From positions 62,001 to 126,000 of the forward strand of contig NZ_KB908324.1 in NCBI RefSeq assembly GCF_000382385.1: a stretch of 64,000 nucleotides of DNA, in the 5' to 3' direction. Shown here piece after piece: positions 27,285 to 35,331 of this stretch; positions within the stretch are counted from its first letter, which is position 1, and the number at the start of each line of letters is the position of its first letter. The notes beneath the pieces are model-generated. The model saw only the letters and a list, made by a program, of their open reading frames with translations, was not told where the DNA came from and searched no databases. The DNA is from Segatella maculosa DSM 19339 = JCM 15638 (GTDB lineage: Bacteria > Bacteroidota > Bacteroidia > Bacteroidales > Bacteroidaceae). Both the position numbers and the translations under genes were made by a program.

Positions 27285-28472
27285 ATGAACATAGATTGTG
27301 CCATTATTCACGGAAATGTCATTACCCCGTCACGCATCATCGAGCAAGGTTGTGTGCTTATTGCAGATGGTAAAATCGTAGATGTGTTGGATACGATTCC
27401 GAGATTGGGCGAAACGGTGGACATTATTGATGCCAAAGGAAACTATGTGGCCCCCGGCTTCATTGATTTGCATACGCATGGCGCAGGCGGTGCCGATTTT
27501 ATGGACGGCAATACGGCGGCTTATCTTACAGTAGCCCGTATGCATGCTTCGCACGGTACGACACTGTTATACCCGACGACACTGACCAGCAGCAATGAAT
27601 TGCTTTATGAGACATTCGAAACCTATCAAGATGCGGTTCGAAATAACAAAGACGGTGCGCAGTTTGGCGGCCTGCATCTTGAGGGGCCTTATTTTTCTCC
27701 ATTCCAAAGCGGCGCGCAGGATAAGTGTTACCTGCGTAATCCGCAGCCGGAAGAGTATATGGAGATATTAAATCGCACAGACGACATAGCCCGCTGGAGT
27801 CTTGCACCGGAATTACCGGGTGCTAATGCGTTTATTAATGTTCTGCACGAGCGCGGAATTTTGGCTGCGGCAGGACATACCAACGCCACATTCGAGGAGA
27901 TGCAAGAGGCTTATCAAAACGGACTTACCCACTTGACGCATTTCTATTCGTGCATGAGTAGCATCACCCGGCGAAATGCCTATCGCTATGCCGGCGTACT
28001 GGAATTCGGTTATTATGAAGATGATATCACCGTAGAAATCATAGCCGACGGCATTCACGTGCCCTCCTCGCTGTTGAAGTTGGTGACCAAGATCAAAGGA
28101 GTTGAACGTATTGCCTTGATAACTGATTCCATGCGTGCAGCCGGCATGCCTGAAGGGAAAAGCATATTGGGAAGCCTGACCAACGGACAGGAAGTGATTG
28201 TAGAAGAGGGCGTGGCCAAGTTGCCCGATCGGAGTGCTTTTGCAGGGAGTGTGGCTACTGCCGACCGGTTGGTACGTACCGTCATTCGTGAAGGAAACGT
28301 TACATTGCATGATGCCGTCCGCATGATGAGCGAAACACCTGCACGAATCATGCACGTCGATGACCGGAAAGGAAAAATCAGGAAAGGGATGGATGCCGAT
28401 ATCGTCGTCTTCGACAATAACATCACCATATTACAAACCATCATTAACGGAACAACAGTTTATACGAGATAA
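27285..28472 (+). CDS. nagA: N-acetylglucosamine-6-phosphate deacetylase
   Basis: 395 aa, amidohydrolase fold. Metal-binding FIDLHTHGAGGADFMDG (about 58-74), HLEGPYFSPFQSGAQ with the Glu ligand (about 130), AAGHTNATFEEM, and LITDSMRAAGMPEG with the catalytic Asp near 285. It deacetylates GlcNAc-6-P to glucosamine-6-P. It lies 2 bp before nagB, forming a compact amino-sugar catabolic operon that feeds fructose-6-P. Confidence 0.95.
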   Translation: MNIDCAIIHGNVITPSRIIEQGCVLIADGKIVDVLDTIPRLGETVDIIDAKGNYVAPGFIDLHTHGAGGADFMDGNTAAYLTVARMHASHGTTLLYPTTLTSSNELLYETFETYQDAVRNNKDGAQFGGLHLEGPYFSPFQSGAQDKCYLRNPQPEEYMEILNRTDDIARWSLAPELPGANAFINVLHERGILAAAGHTNATFEEMQEAYQNGLTHLTHFYSCMSSITRRNAYRYAGVLEFGYYEDDITVEIIADGIHVPSSLLKLVTKIKGVERIALITDSMRAAGMPEGKSILGSLTNGQEVIVEEGVAKLPDRSAFAGSVATADRLVRTVIREGNVTLHDAVRMMSETPARIMHVDDRKGKIRKGMDADIVVFDNNITILQTIINGTTVYTR

Positions 28473-28474
28473 CC

Positions 28475-29245
28475 ATGTTAACAAGAACTTTTAAGACAGA
28501 CAAATTAATCGTCAATATATACGATTCGAGAACCGAAATGGGTAAAGGAGCAGCAGCAGAAGCCGCAGCATACCTGAGGCATCTCCTTGCAAAGAAAGAA
28601 GAGGCATATATTGTATTCGCTGCAGCGCCTTCTCAAAATGAGTTTCTTGCGGAATTAGCGGCTGCACCCGACATTGCTTGGCAGCGCATACATGCTTTGC
28701 ACATGGACGAATACATCGGACTTCCTGCCGATGCACCGCAAGGCTTTGGTAATTTCTTAAAACGAAGTATCTTTGATAAGGTCCCTTTTGCCTCTGTCCA
28801 CTATATTGGAACGGAAAAGACAGCAGAACAGGCATGTGCCGAATACGATAAGTTGCTGCGTGCGCACCCTATTGATATTGTGTTCATGGGGATTGGCGAG
28901 AATGGACACATTGCTTTCAACGACCCGCATGTAGCCGATTTCAATGACCCCGAACCTATCAAGAAGGTAGAACTGGACTTGACTTGCCGCAAACAACAAG
29001 TAAACGACGGCTGTTTTGCTGCTTTGGACGAAGTGCCTCGATGCGCATTGACATTAACTATCCCCACACTTCTTTCTGCCGACCGAATCTTTTGCATTGT
29101 TCCGGCTTCAACAAAAGCCAATGCTGTCAAGGCTACCGTATATGGTGATATCTCAACGCAGTGTCCGGCCTCTATCCTTCGACAGCATGATTATGCCACA
29201 CTTTATGTCGATACGGATAGTGGCAAGTATCTAATCAATCAATAA
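28475..29245 (+). CDS. nagB: Glucosamine-6-phosphate deaminase
   Basis: 256 aa, matching the usual 250-270. ALHMDEYIGLPADAPQGF (catalytic Asp of the DEY motif), MGIGENGHIAFNDPHVADFN (catalytic His/Glu region) and ALTLTIPTLLSADRIFCIVP are diagnostic. It converts glucosamine-6-P to fructose-6-P and ammonia. Confidence 0.95.
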   Translation: MLTRTFKTDKLIVNIYDSRTEMGKGAAAEAAAYLRHLLAKKEEAYIVFAAAPSQNEFLAELAAAPDIAWQRIHALHMDEYIGLPADAPQGFGNFLKRSIFDKVPFASVHYIGTEKTAEQACAEYDKLLRAHPIDIVFMGIGENGHIAFNDPHVADFNDPEPIKKVELDLTCRKQQVNDGCFAALDEVPRCALTLTIPTLLSADRIFCIVPASTKANAVKATVYGDISTQCPASILRQHDYATLYVDTDSGKYLINQ

Positions 29246-29627
29246 ACAAGATAATACGGAGTATCAATCAGTTTATAGCGGCGGGCAGAGCTTTGGTTTA
29301 CAGTGTAAAATCATTGGTTCCTGGTGCCGTGCCCCGAACTTATGTTTTCAAAGTGACTTCAAATGCAGCTATAGTTGACAGCAGAGGCTATTGTGATAAT
29401 AGTCTTCCTTTATGAACTACTGAATAGCTTTTGGGGAGATTGCTGCAATAGACTATTTATCTCAGTCATTTTACCTTGTAATCTCAGTCATATTATGAGG
29501 CAAAATGGCTGAGATTAGCGTGTAAAATGGCTGAGATTGAAAAGGCATAATGGCCGAGACAAATTAGCAGGTTGTGCAAGTTAGTTCGCTGGCATCATAC
29601 GATGGGCGCGCGTGCTTTTATTTTCAG
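29246..29627. other. Non-coding spacer nagB-metF
   Basis: About 425 bp without a credible gene. Its central part carries array B; the right end holds the metF promoter. The frame upstream of metF stays open but its extra residues do not look like MetF. Confidence 0.5.
29461..29570. repeat. 22-bp-phase intergenic array B (5 units, two inverted)
   Basis: CTCAGTCATTTTACC (29461) and CTCAGTCATATTATG (29483) are 22 bp apart and inverted relative to ATGGCTGAGATTAGCG (29505), ATGGCTGAGATTGAAA (29527) and ATGGCCGAGACAAATT (29550). One step is 23 bp; the others are 22. Confidence 0.75.
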
Positions 29628-29661
29628 TTTGATGCCGTTTCTATTTTTTTTATTATCTTTG
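29628..29661 (+). promoter_or_regulatory. Promoter of metF
   Basis: TTTG at 29628-29631 and TATCTTTG at 29654-29661; the gap is 22 bp, slightly long. The predicted start is only a few nt before the metF ATG, implying a nearly leaderless mRNA. Confidence 0.55.
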
Positions 29662-29670
29662 CAGGAGCGT

Positions 29671-30627
29671 ATGAAGGTAATAGACATTATTCAACAACAT
29701 AAAGATAGGAGAGGGCTCTCGTTCGAGGTGCTGCCACCCTTGAAAGGGAACGGCACCGATGGCTTGTTTGCCACGATTGACAAGCTAAGAGAACTTGAAC
29801 CGCTTTTCATCAACATCACGACGCACCACAGCGAATACGTCTATAAGGAGCTGCCCAACGGACAGTTCGAGCGCAATCGCGTGAGGCGCCGCCCGGGAAC
29901 GGTGGCCATTGCCGCTGCTCTGCAGAACAGATACCGGCTGCCCGTGGTGCCTCATGTGATATGCAGCGGTGCAACGGCAGAGGATATCGAATATGAACTG
30001 CTCGATCTGCAGTTTCTGGGTATTGAGAACTTGCTGCTGCTGCGGGGCGACAAAGCCAAGGACGACCGTGTGTTCACGCCGACGCCGGGCGGATATGCCC
30101 ACACGACGGAGCTGATGCACCAAGTGAATCGCTTTAATGAGGGTTTCTTCAACGACGACACGCCTATCAAGCATCCCGGAACGCCGTTTGCCTATGGCGT
30201 GGCGGCCTATCCCGAGAAGCATGAGGAGGCACCCAACTTGGAGATGGACATGCAGTATCTGAAGATGAAGCAGGAGATGGGCGCGCAATATGCCGTGACG
30301 CAGCTGTTCTATGACAACGGCAAGTTCTTCGATTTCGTCAGTCGAGCCCGTCAGGCAGGCATTACGATTCCTATTATTCCCGGCATCAAACCGCTGGCAC
30401 GGCTGTCGCAGTTGACGGTTGTGCCGCGCACGTTCCGTTGCGACCTGCCCGAGGCACTTGCCAACGAGGTCGTGAAGTGCAAGAGCGACGAAGATGCCTG
30501 CCGGTTGGGCATAGCGTGGGGCATCGACCAGTGTCGCGAGCTCTATGCTTCGGGCTTCCACACCATCCATTTCTATACCGTCTCGGCCGTGGACAGTGTC
30601 AAAGAGATCGCAAAAGAAATTCTGTAA
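29671..30627 (+). CDS. metF: 5,10-methylenetetrahydrofolate reductase
   Basis: About 318 aa from the ATG giving MKVIDIIQQHKDRRGLSFEV; upstream residues in the same frame lie before the promoter and are excluded. FEVLPPLKGNGTDGL carries the catalytic Glu; HVICSGATAEDIEYELLDLQ and LLLRGDK bind FAD; QLFYDNGKFFDFV and GIKPLARLSQL are typical. It makes methyl-THF for methionine synthesis. The next gene starts 3 bp after its stop. Confidence 0.94.
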   Translation: MKVIDIIQQHKDRRGLSFEVLPPLKGNGTDGLFATIDKLRELEPLFINITTHHSEYVYKELPNGQFERNRVRRRPGTVAIAAALQNRYRLPVVPHVICSGATAEDIEYELLDLQFLGIENLLLLRGDKAKDDRVFTPTPGGYAHTTELMHQVNRFNEGFFNDDTPIKHPGTPFAYGVAAYPEKHEEAPNLEMDMQYLKMKQEMGAQYAVTQLFYDNGKFFDFVSRARQAGITIPIIPGIKPLARLSQLTVVPRTFRCDLPEALANEVVKCKSDEDACRLGIAWGIDQCRELYASGFHTIHFYTVSAVDSVKEIAKEIL

Positions 30628-30630
30628 GGC

Positions 30631-31779
30631 ATGAAGTTCAGTGAGGTTATCGGACAGGAAGACGTCAAGGACCGGCTCCGCGAGCTGGTTCGCGAGCGAC
30701 GTGTGCCCAATACGCTGATGTTCTGCGGGCCGGGGGGGAGTGGAAAGATGGCCCTTGCCCTCGCCTTTGCCTCTTATCTGCTGGGCGAGCGCGATGGCGA
30801 AGCGTCGTTGCTTGCCGATTCGCAGGCCATTGTCAACGCCGAAGCGATGCTGGCCCGCTGGGAGCACCCCGATTTGCACTTCACCTATCCCGTCATTAAG
30901 CCTGTGGGCACTTCGGCCGAGCACAAGATGACGAGCGACGACTTCACGCGCGAGTGGCACGAACTGCTCTGCAAGTCGCCTTATTTCAGTATGGACGCGT
31001 GGCTCGCCTGCATGGACGCGGCCAATCAGCAGGCCATCATCGGCGCAGGTGAGAGCGATGAGCTCACGCGCAAGCTCAGCCTGAAATCGAGTCAAGGCGG
31101 CTACAAGGTGAGCATCATTTGGTTGCCTGAACGAATGAACGTGGAATGCGCCAACAAACTGCTGAAACTCTTGGAGGAACCGCCGCGCCAAACGGTGTTC
31201 ATCATGGTGTGCGAAGAGCCCGATGCGCTGCTTGACACCATCAAGAGTCGCACGCAACGCATCGACATCAAGCGTATTGACGACGCATCGCTGGAGCAGG
31301 CACTCATAGAAAGGCGAGCCATTGACGTCGATACCGCTCACCGCATCGCACGCATCGCAGGTGGAAACTGGTTGCGCGCACTCGAAAACCTTGAGGCTGG
31401 CAACGAAAACCGACTGTTTCTCGACATGTTCATCATGCTCATGCGGCTGGCTTATCAGCGCAATATCAAGGAGCTGAAGCAGTGGAGCGAGGCCGTGGCC
31501 GGCTACGGACGCGAAAAGCAGCGCCGACTTCTGCGCTATATGATGCGCATGGTGAGGGAAAACTTCATGTATAACTTCGGACAACCCGAGCTGTGCTACC
31601 TGACGCAGGAGGAAGAGAACTTCTCTTGTAAATTCGCACGGTTCATCAACGAGGCCAATGTGGTAGACATCAATGAGCTTCTACAGAAGGCCCACCGCGA
31701 CATAGGGCAGAACGCCAACGCGAAGATCGTCTTCTTCGACTTGGCACTGCAAATGATTGTTTTATTAATAAGAAAGTAA
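30631..31779 (+). CDS. holB: DNA polymerase III delta'-like clamp-loader subunit
   Basis: 382 aa. AAA+ fold: GQEDVKDRLRELVRERRVPN, Walker A-like GPGGSGKMALALAFASYLL (about 33-51), NVECANKLLKLLEEPPRQTV and SRTQRIDIKRI sensor region. The Walker A lacks the usual Lys-Thr/Ser pair (KM instead of KT/KS), which suggests it may not hydrolyse ATP, as for many delta' subunits. It would load the beta clamp in the replisome. Co-transcribed with metF (3-bp gap) and probably with the RicT-like gene 9 bp downstream. Confidence 0.85.
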   Translation: MKFSEVIGQEDVKDRLRELVRERRVPNTLMFCGPGGSGKMALALAFASYLLGERDGEASLLADSQAIVNAEAMLARWEHPDLHFTYPVIKPVGTSAEHKMTSDDFTREWHELLCKSPYFSMDAWLACMDAANQQAIIGAGESDELTRKLSLKSSQGGYKVSIIWLPERMNVECANKLLKLLEEPPRQTVFIMVCEEPDALLDTIKSRTQRIDIKRIDDASLEQALIERRAIDVDTAHRIARIAGGNWLRALENLEAGNENRLFLDMFIMLMRLAYQRNIKELKQWSEAVAGYGREKQRRLLRYMMRMVRENFMYNFGQPELCYLTQEEENFSCKFARFINEANVVDINELLQKAHRDIGQNANAKIVFFDLALQMIVLLIRK

Positions 31780-31788
31780 AGACTTCGT

Positions 31789-32967
31789 ATGGACTTCAAG
31801 AATATGAAATTCAAGATGGCAACAGGCTGCGACCGCGGCCTCTGCCATAAAGGATGCGGGCGGCAAAACCGGCAACTCAACACGTATGACTGGCTGGCCG
31901 ACGTGCCCGGAAACGCCGAAAGCACCGACCTCGTGGAGGTACAGTTTAAGAACACGCGCAAGGGATATTATCATAACGTCAACAAACTCAGTCTCGCGAA
32001 AGGCGATGTGGTGGCCGTTGAGGCCAGTCCGGGGCATGATATCGGTACGGTCACGCTGACGGGCCGCCTCGTGAAGCTGCAGTTGAAGCGGATAAACCTT
32101 AGGTCGACCGATGACATCAAGCGCATCTATCGCATCGCCAAGCCGGTAGACATGGAGAAATTCCGTGAGGCAAAGGCGCGCGAACACGACACGATGATCG
32201 AGAGCAGAGAGATAGCCCGGCGCCTTGGCCTGAAGATGAAGATTGGTGACGTGGAATATCAGGGAGACGGCAATAAGGCCATCTTCTACTACATCGCCGA
32301 CGAACGTGTAGACTTCCGACAGCTCATCAAAGACCTCGCCGCTGCCTTCCATGTGCGCATCGAAATGAAGCAGATAGGTGCGCGGCAGGAGGCTGGGCGC
32401 ATCGGCGGAACAGGCCCCTGCGGCCGCGAACTGTGCTGTGCCACATGGATGAAGAACTTCGTCAGCGTGAGCACCAACGCTGCCCGCTTCCAAGACGTGT
32501 CGCTCAATCCCCAGAAGCTCGCCGGCATGTGCGCCAAGCTCAAGTGTTGCCTGAACTATGAAGTGGACGATTATATGGAAGCCGGACGACGTATGCCGCC
32601 GCGCGACGCGGTATTGCAGACGAAGGATACCGACTACCATCAGTTCAAAGCCGACATACTGGCAGGCCGCGTAGCCTATTCTACCGACAAGCATATGGCC
32701 GTCAATCTCGAAACCATCACAGCACGCCGGGCCAACGATATCATCGCCATGAACCGGCGCGGGGAGAAGCCCCTCTCGCTCCTCGAGAACGATAAGGCCA
32801 AGATGCCCGAGAGGCCCAAAGACCTGCTGGTCGACGACATTAACCGCTTCGACAAGACTAAGCGAAAGAAGAAAAAGCGCGCCCCCGCCCGCGACGCAGG
32901 TAATCATGGCCGCCCCGAAAAGCCGGCTGACACGCGCACGCAGCCCGACGCCGCCCCGAAACCATGA
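31789..32967 (+). CDS. PSP1-domain (RicT/YaaT-like) protein
   Basis: 392 aa. The PSP1 C-terminal domain (about 90-260) is recognised from SREIARRLGLKMKIGDVEY, FYYIADERVDFRQLIKDL, TGPCGRELCCATWMKNF and AGMCAKLKCCLNYEVDDY. Cysteines cluster in CGRELCC and CAKLKCC, and more lie near the N-terminus (GCDRGLCHKGCG), consistent with the Fe-S cluster of the RicT group. A Lys/Arg/Pro-rich tail follows. Its role in Bacteroidetes is unclear; in Bacillus, RicT acts in RNA maturation and development. Its stop overlaps the gldH start (ATGA). Confidence 0.85.
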   Translation: MDFKNMKFKMATGCDRGLCHKGCGRQNRQLNTYDWLADVPGNAESTDLVEVQFKNTRKGYYHNVNKLSLAKGDVVAVEASPGHDIGTVTLTGRLVKLQLKRINLRSTDDIKRIYRIAKPVDMEKFREAKAREHDTMIESREIARRLGLKMKIGDVEYQGDGNKAIFYYIADERVDFRQLIKDLAAAFHVRIEMKQIGARQEAGRIGGTGPCGRELCCATWMKNFVSVSTNAARFQDVSLNPQKLAGMCAKLKCCLNYEVDDYMEAGRRMPPRDAVLQTKDTDYHQFKADILAGRVAYSTDKHMAVNLETITARRANDIIAMNRRGEKPLSLLENDKAKMPERPKDLLVDDINRFDKTKRKKKKRAPARDAGNHGRPEKPADTRTQPDAAPKP

Positions 32968-33452
32968 AGACGCGCAACGCCATCATACCGCTACTCTTTG
33001 CCTTGGCCCTCACATCGTGCACGGGCGGAAAGGTATATGATTGCTACCAGCACACGCCTGTCGGAGGCTGGGAGCGCAACGATACTTTGATGTTCGCCGA
33101 CATAGCCCGCTTCTCGCGCAGCGCTGTCTATACGGCCGAACTCGGTCTACGCATCTCGGGCGCCTACCCGTTCATGGGCCTCACGCTCATCGTCGATAAA
33201 CACTTCTACCCTCGACATACCGTTGAGAGCGATACCATCGACTGCTCGCTTATCGACCACAACGGAAACAGCCGGGGCGTAGGGGGTGTGGGTTATTACC
33301 AATATCGCTTCGGGCTTAACCCTATACAAGTTTCGGCCGGCGACAGTATCGTCGTCAGCATCAGGCACAATATGAAGCGTGAGATACTGCCGGGTATCAG
33401 CGACGTGGGGCTGATGCTGACCGAAGCAGCAGACAGACCGAAGTATAAGTAG
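32964..33452 (+). CDS. gldH: GldH-family lipoprotein
   Basis: 162 aa. Lipoprotein signal ends LFALALTSC (Cys near 19). The body has YDCYQHTPVGGWERNDTLMF, then a beta-rich domain with YPFMGLTLIVDKHFYP and NPIQVSAGDSIVVSIRHNM, which I recognise as GldH of the gliding/type IX secretion gene set. Many non-gliding Bacteroidales keep gldH with no known motility role. It overlaps the preceding gene by 4 bp. Confidence 0.87.
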   Translation: MKTRNAIIPLLFALALTSCTGGKVYDCYQHTPVGGWERNDTLMFADIARFSRSAVYTAELGLRISGAYPFMGLTLIVDKHFYPRHTVESDTIDCSLIDHNGNSRGVGGVGYYQYRFGLNPIQVSAGDSIVVSIRHNMKREILPGISDVGLMLTEAADRPKYK

Positions 33453-33548
33453 TCCCACCCCCTTTTACCTATTACGCCATTACCGATGCGCGTAAACATC
33501 GTTATCAGTATACGCCAGCTTGGGGTAAAAGAATCTACCCGATAGCGC

Positions 33549-33848
33549 TACGGCGTCGGATGACAGTTCCTTTTTACATTTTTTATCTTCCGCCGTGGCG
33601 GAAGAATATTTTCTTTACTTTTTTTATCTTCCGCCACGGCGGAAGAACTTTCTTTTTACATTTTTTACATTCCGCCATGGCGGAAGAATATTTCTTTCAC
33701 ATTTTTTATCTTCCGCCGTGGCGGAAGAACAATTCTTTTACGTTTTTTATCTTCCGCCACGGCGGAAGAACGTTCCTTTCTTATTTTACTATTTTCCGCC
33801 ATGGCGGAAGAGCATTCTTTTTTATTTTACTATTATCCACCATGGGCG
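33549..33848. repeat. 41-bp-period array of perfect CCGCC-NN-GGCGG palindromes
   Basis: Cores at 33590, 33631, 33672, 33713, 33754, 33796 and (degenerate) 33837 are 41 bp apart (one step 42). Each core is the perfect 18-bp palindrome CTTCCGCC-NN-GGCGGAAG or a near copy, in T-rich linkers. The central dinucleotides run GT, AC, AT, GT, AC, AT, hinting at a three-unit higher-order repeat. A further decayed unit lies near 33549. It fills the spacer between convergent gldH and rodA and could act as a set of bidirectional terminators or as protein-binding sites. Confidence 0.85.
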
Positions 33849-33867
33849 ACGAGTATTCTGGCCGGAG

Positions 33868-35331
33868 TCAGCGCATACGTGTGAGGTTTCTTCCGGCATC
33901 GATGCGCAGGAAGATGAACAGTAGGAGGGTGAAGCCCCATAGTGATGAGCCGCCGTAGCTGAAAAAGGGGAGCGGAATTCCTATCACGGGTGTGAGGCCG
34001 AGCACCATGCCCACGTTGATGAAGACGTGGAACAGGAAGATGCTCAATACGCCGTAGCCGTAGATACGCCCGAAAGACATGGGCTGCCGTTCGGCAAGAC
34101 GTATGAGGCGGAGAATGAGGAGGAGGAACAGGACGAGAACGGTGGCCGAGCCAAGGAACCCTTCTTCCTCGCCGACGGTACAGAAGATGAAATCGGTGTC
34201 TTGCTCGGGCACGAACTTAAGTTTGGTTTGTGTGCCGTTGAGGAAGCCCTTGCCGCGGAGTCCGCCCGAGCCTATGGCTATTTCGCTTTGATGTACGTTG
34301 TAACCGGCGCCGTTGAGGTCGTCTTCGAGGCCAAGGAGCACGTTGATACGGACGCGCTGATGGGGCTCGAGCACTTTGTTGAGCACGTAGTCGGCGGAGT
34401 GAAAAAAGGCTATGGAGCCGATGGTGAAGAGGCTGATGAGGGCGTAGGTGGTGATGCGGGTGCGTAGCCATCGCAGGAGGAGGATGACGATGACGGCGAT
34501 GCTGACAGCGAACTGCAGGGGTACGGTGTCGAAGGGTATGACGTAGGCGGAGAAGAGCCATGCGGCAAGGGTGAGGCCGGCTGTCGCTCCGAGGAGATAC
34601 CACATGAGGCGGCGGTCGCGGCTGTATATGCCTACCATGGCGGCGGTGAACACCTGTATGAGGAGCATGACGACGGACACGCCGACCGAGGTGGGCGTGT
34701 GAAGGAGCGGGGTATCTTCGTATTTGATGCCGACGACGAAGTAGACGACCATTGCGATGCCGGTGAAGAGGATACTGCCGGGCATTCCTTCTCGGTAGAA
34801 CATGAGGAAGAAGGCGATGTAGACGAGGGCCGAACCGGTTTCACGTTGTGCGACAATGAAGAGCATGGGGAGGAGGATGATAGTGCAAGCCATGGCGAAG
34901 TGCTTCCAGCGTCGGATGTCGAAGCCATATGACCCCATGAGTTTGGCGGCTGCGAGTGCTGTGGCGAATTTTGCGAACTCGGCGGGCTGGAGGCGTAGGG
35001 GCCCAAATACGAGCCACGAACGTGAACCTTTTATCTGGTGAGGGTTGAAGATAGTGAGGAATAGCAATAATAATAGGAGGGCATAGATGACGTAGGCAAA
35101 GGTGTCGTAGAACCTGTCGTCGAGCAGGAGAATGACGAGGCCGAGGAAGAGCGAGGTCGCTATCCAGACGATTTGCATGCCTGAACGGGTGGAGAGACTG
35201 AGAATGTCGGTGTCGCCGTAGGTGTAGCCTGCACCGCATACACTTACCCACCCGAAAGCGAGTAGGGCGACGTAGATGGCAACTGTCCACCAGTCTAGCG
35301 ATCTGAATATGTTGTGTTGTTTACCTGTCAT
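33868..35331 (-). CDS. rodA: Rod-shape SEDS glycosyltransferase RodA
   Basis: About 487 aa from the ATG giving MTGKQHNIFRSLDWWT, which overlaps the mrdA end by 11 bp; ATGs 9 and 15 bp upstream are alternatives. About ten hydrophobic helices. SEDS motifs: KGSRSWLVFGPLRLQPAEFAK (conserved loop, split across helices), QRETGSALVYIAFFL with the catalytic-region Asp/Glu positions, and VGEEEGFLGS with PFFSYGGSSL near the C-terminus. It polymerises peptidoglycan with PBP2. Slightly longer than E. coli RodA (370 aa) because of an insert around 220-330. Confidence 0.93.
   Translation of the reverse strand: MTGKQHNIFRSLDWWTVAIYVALLAFGWVSVCGAGYTYGDTDILSLSTRSGMQIVWIATSLFLGLVILLLDDRFYDTFAYVIYALLLLLLFLTIFNPHQIKGSRSWLVFGPLRLQPAEFAKFATALAAAKLMGSYGFDIRRWKHFAMACTIILLPMLFIVAQRETGSALVYIAFFLMFYREGMPGSILFTGIAMVVYFVVGIKYEDTPLLHTPTSVGVSVVMLLIQVFTAAMVGIYSRDRRLMWYLLGATAGLTLAAWLFSAYVIPFDTVPLQFAVSIAVIVILLLRWLRTRITTYALISLFTIGSIAFFHSADYVLNKVLEPHQRVRINVLLGLEDDLNGAGYNVHQSEIAIGSGGLRGKGFLNGTQTKLKFVPEQDTDFIFCTVGEEEGFLGSATVLVLFLLLILRLIRLAERQPMSFGRIYGYGVLSIFLFHVFINVGMVLGLTPVIGIPLPFFSYGGSSLWGFTLLLFIFLRIDAGRNLTRMR

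Noticed and set aside
29785..31584. 599-codon minus-strand open frame opposite metF and holB
   Set aside because: It is a shadow of two well-recognised plus-strand genes in GC-rich codons; no domain is recognisable and it spans both genes and their junction.
31765..32907. 380-codon minus-strand open frame opposite the PSP1 gene
   Set aside because: Antisense shadow; the plus-strand protein has clear PSP1 motifs.
33560..33958. Open frames across the 41-bp palindrome array, and a CRISPR reading of it
   Set aside because: The translations are repeats of one phrase (IFRHGG), as expected from repeat DNA. Linkers between palindromes resemble one another, so they are not CRISPR spacers.
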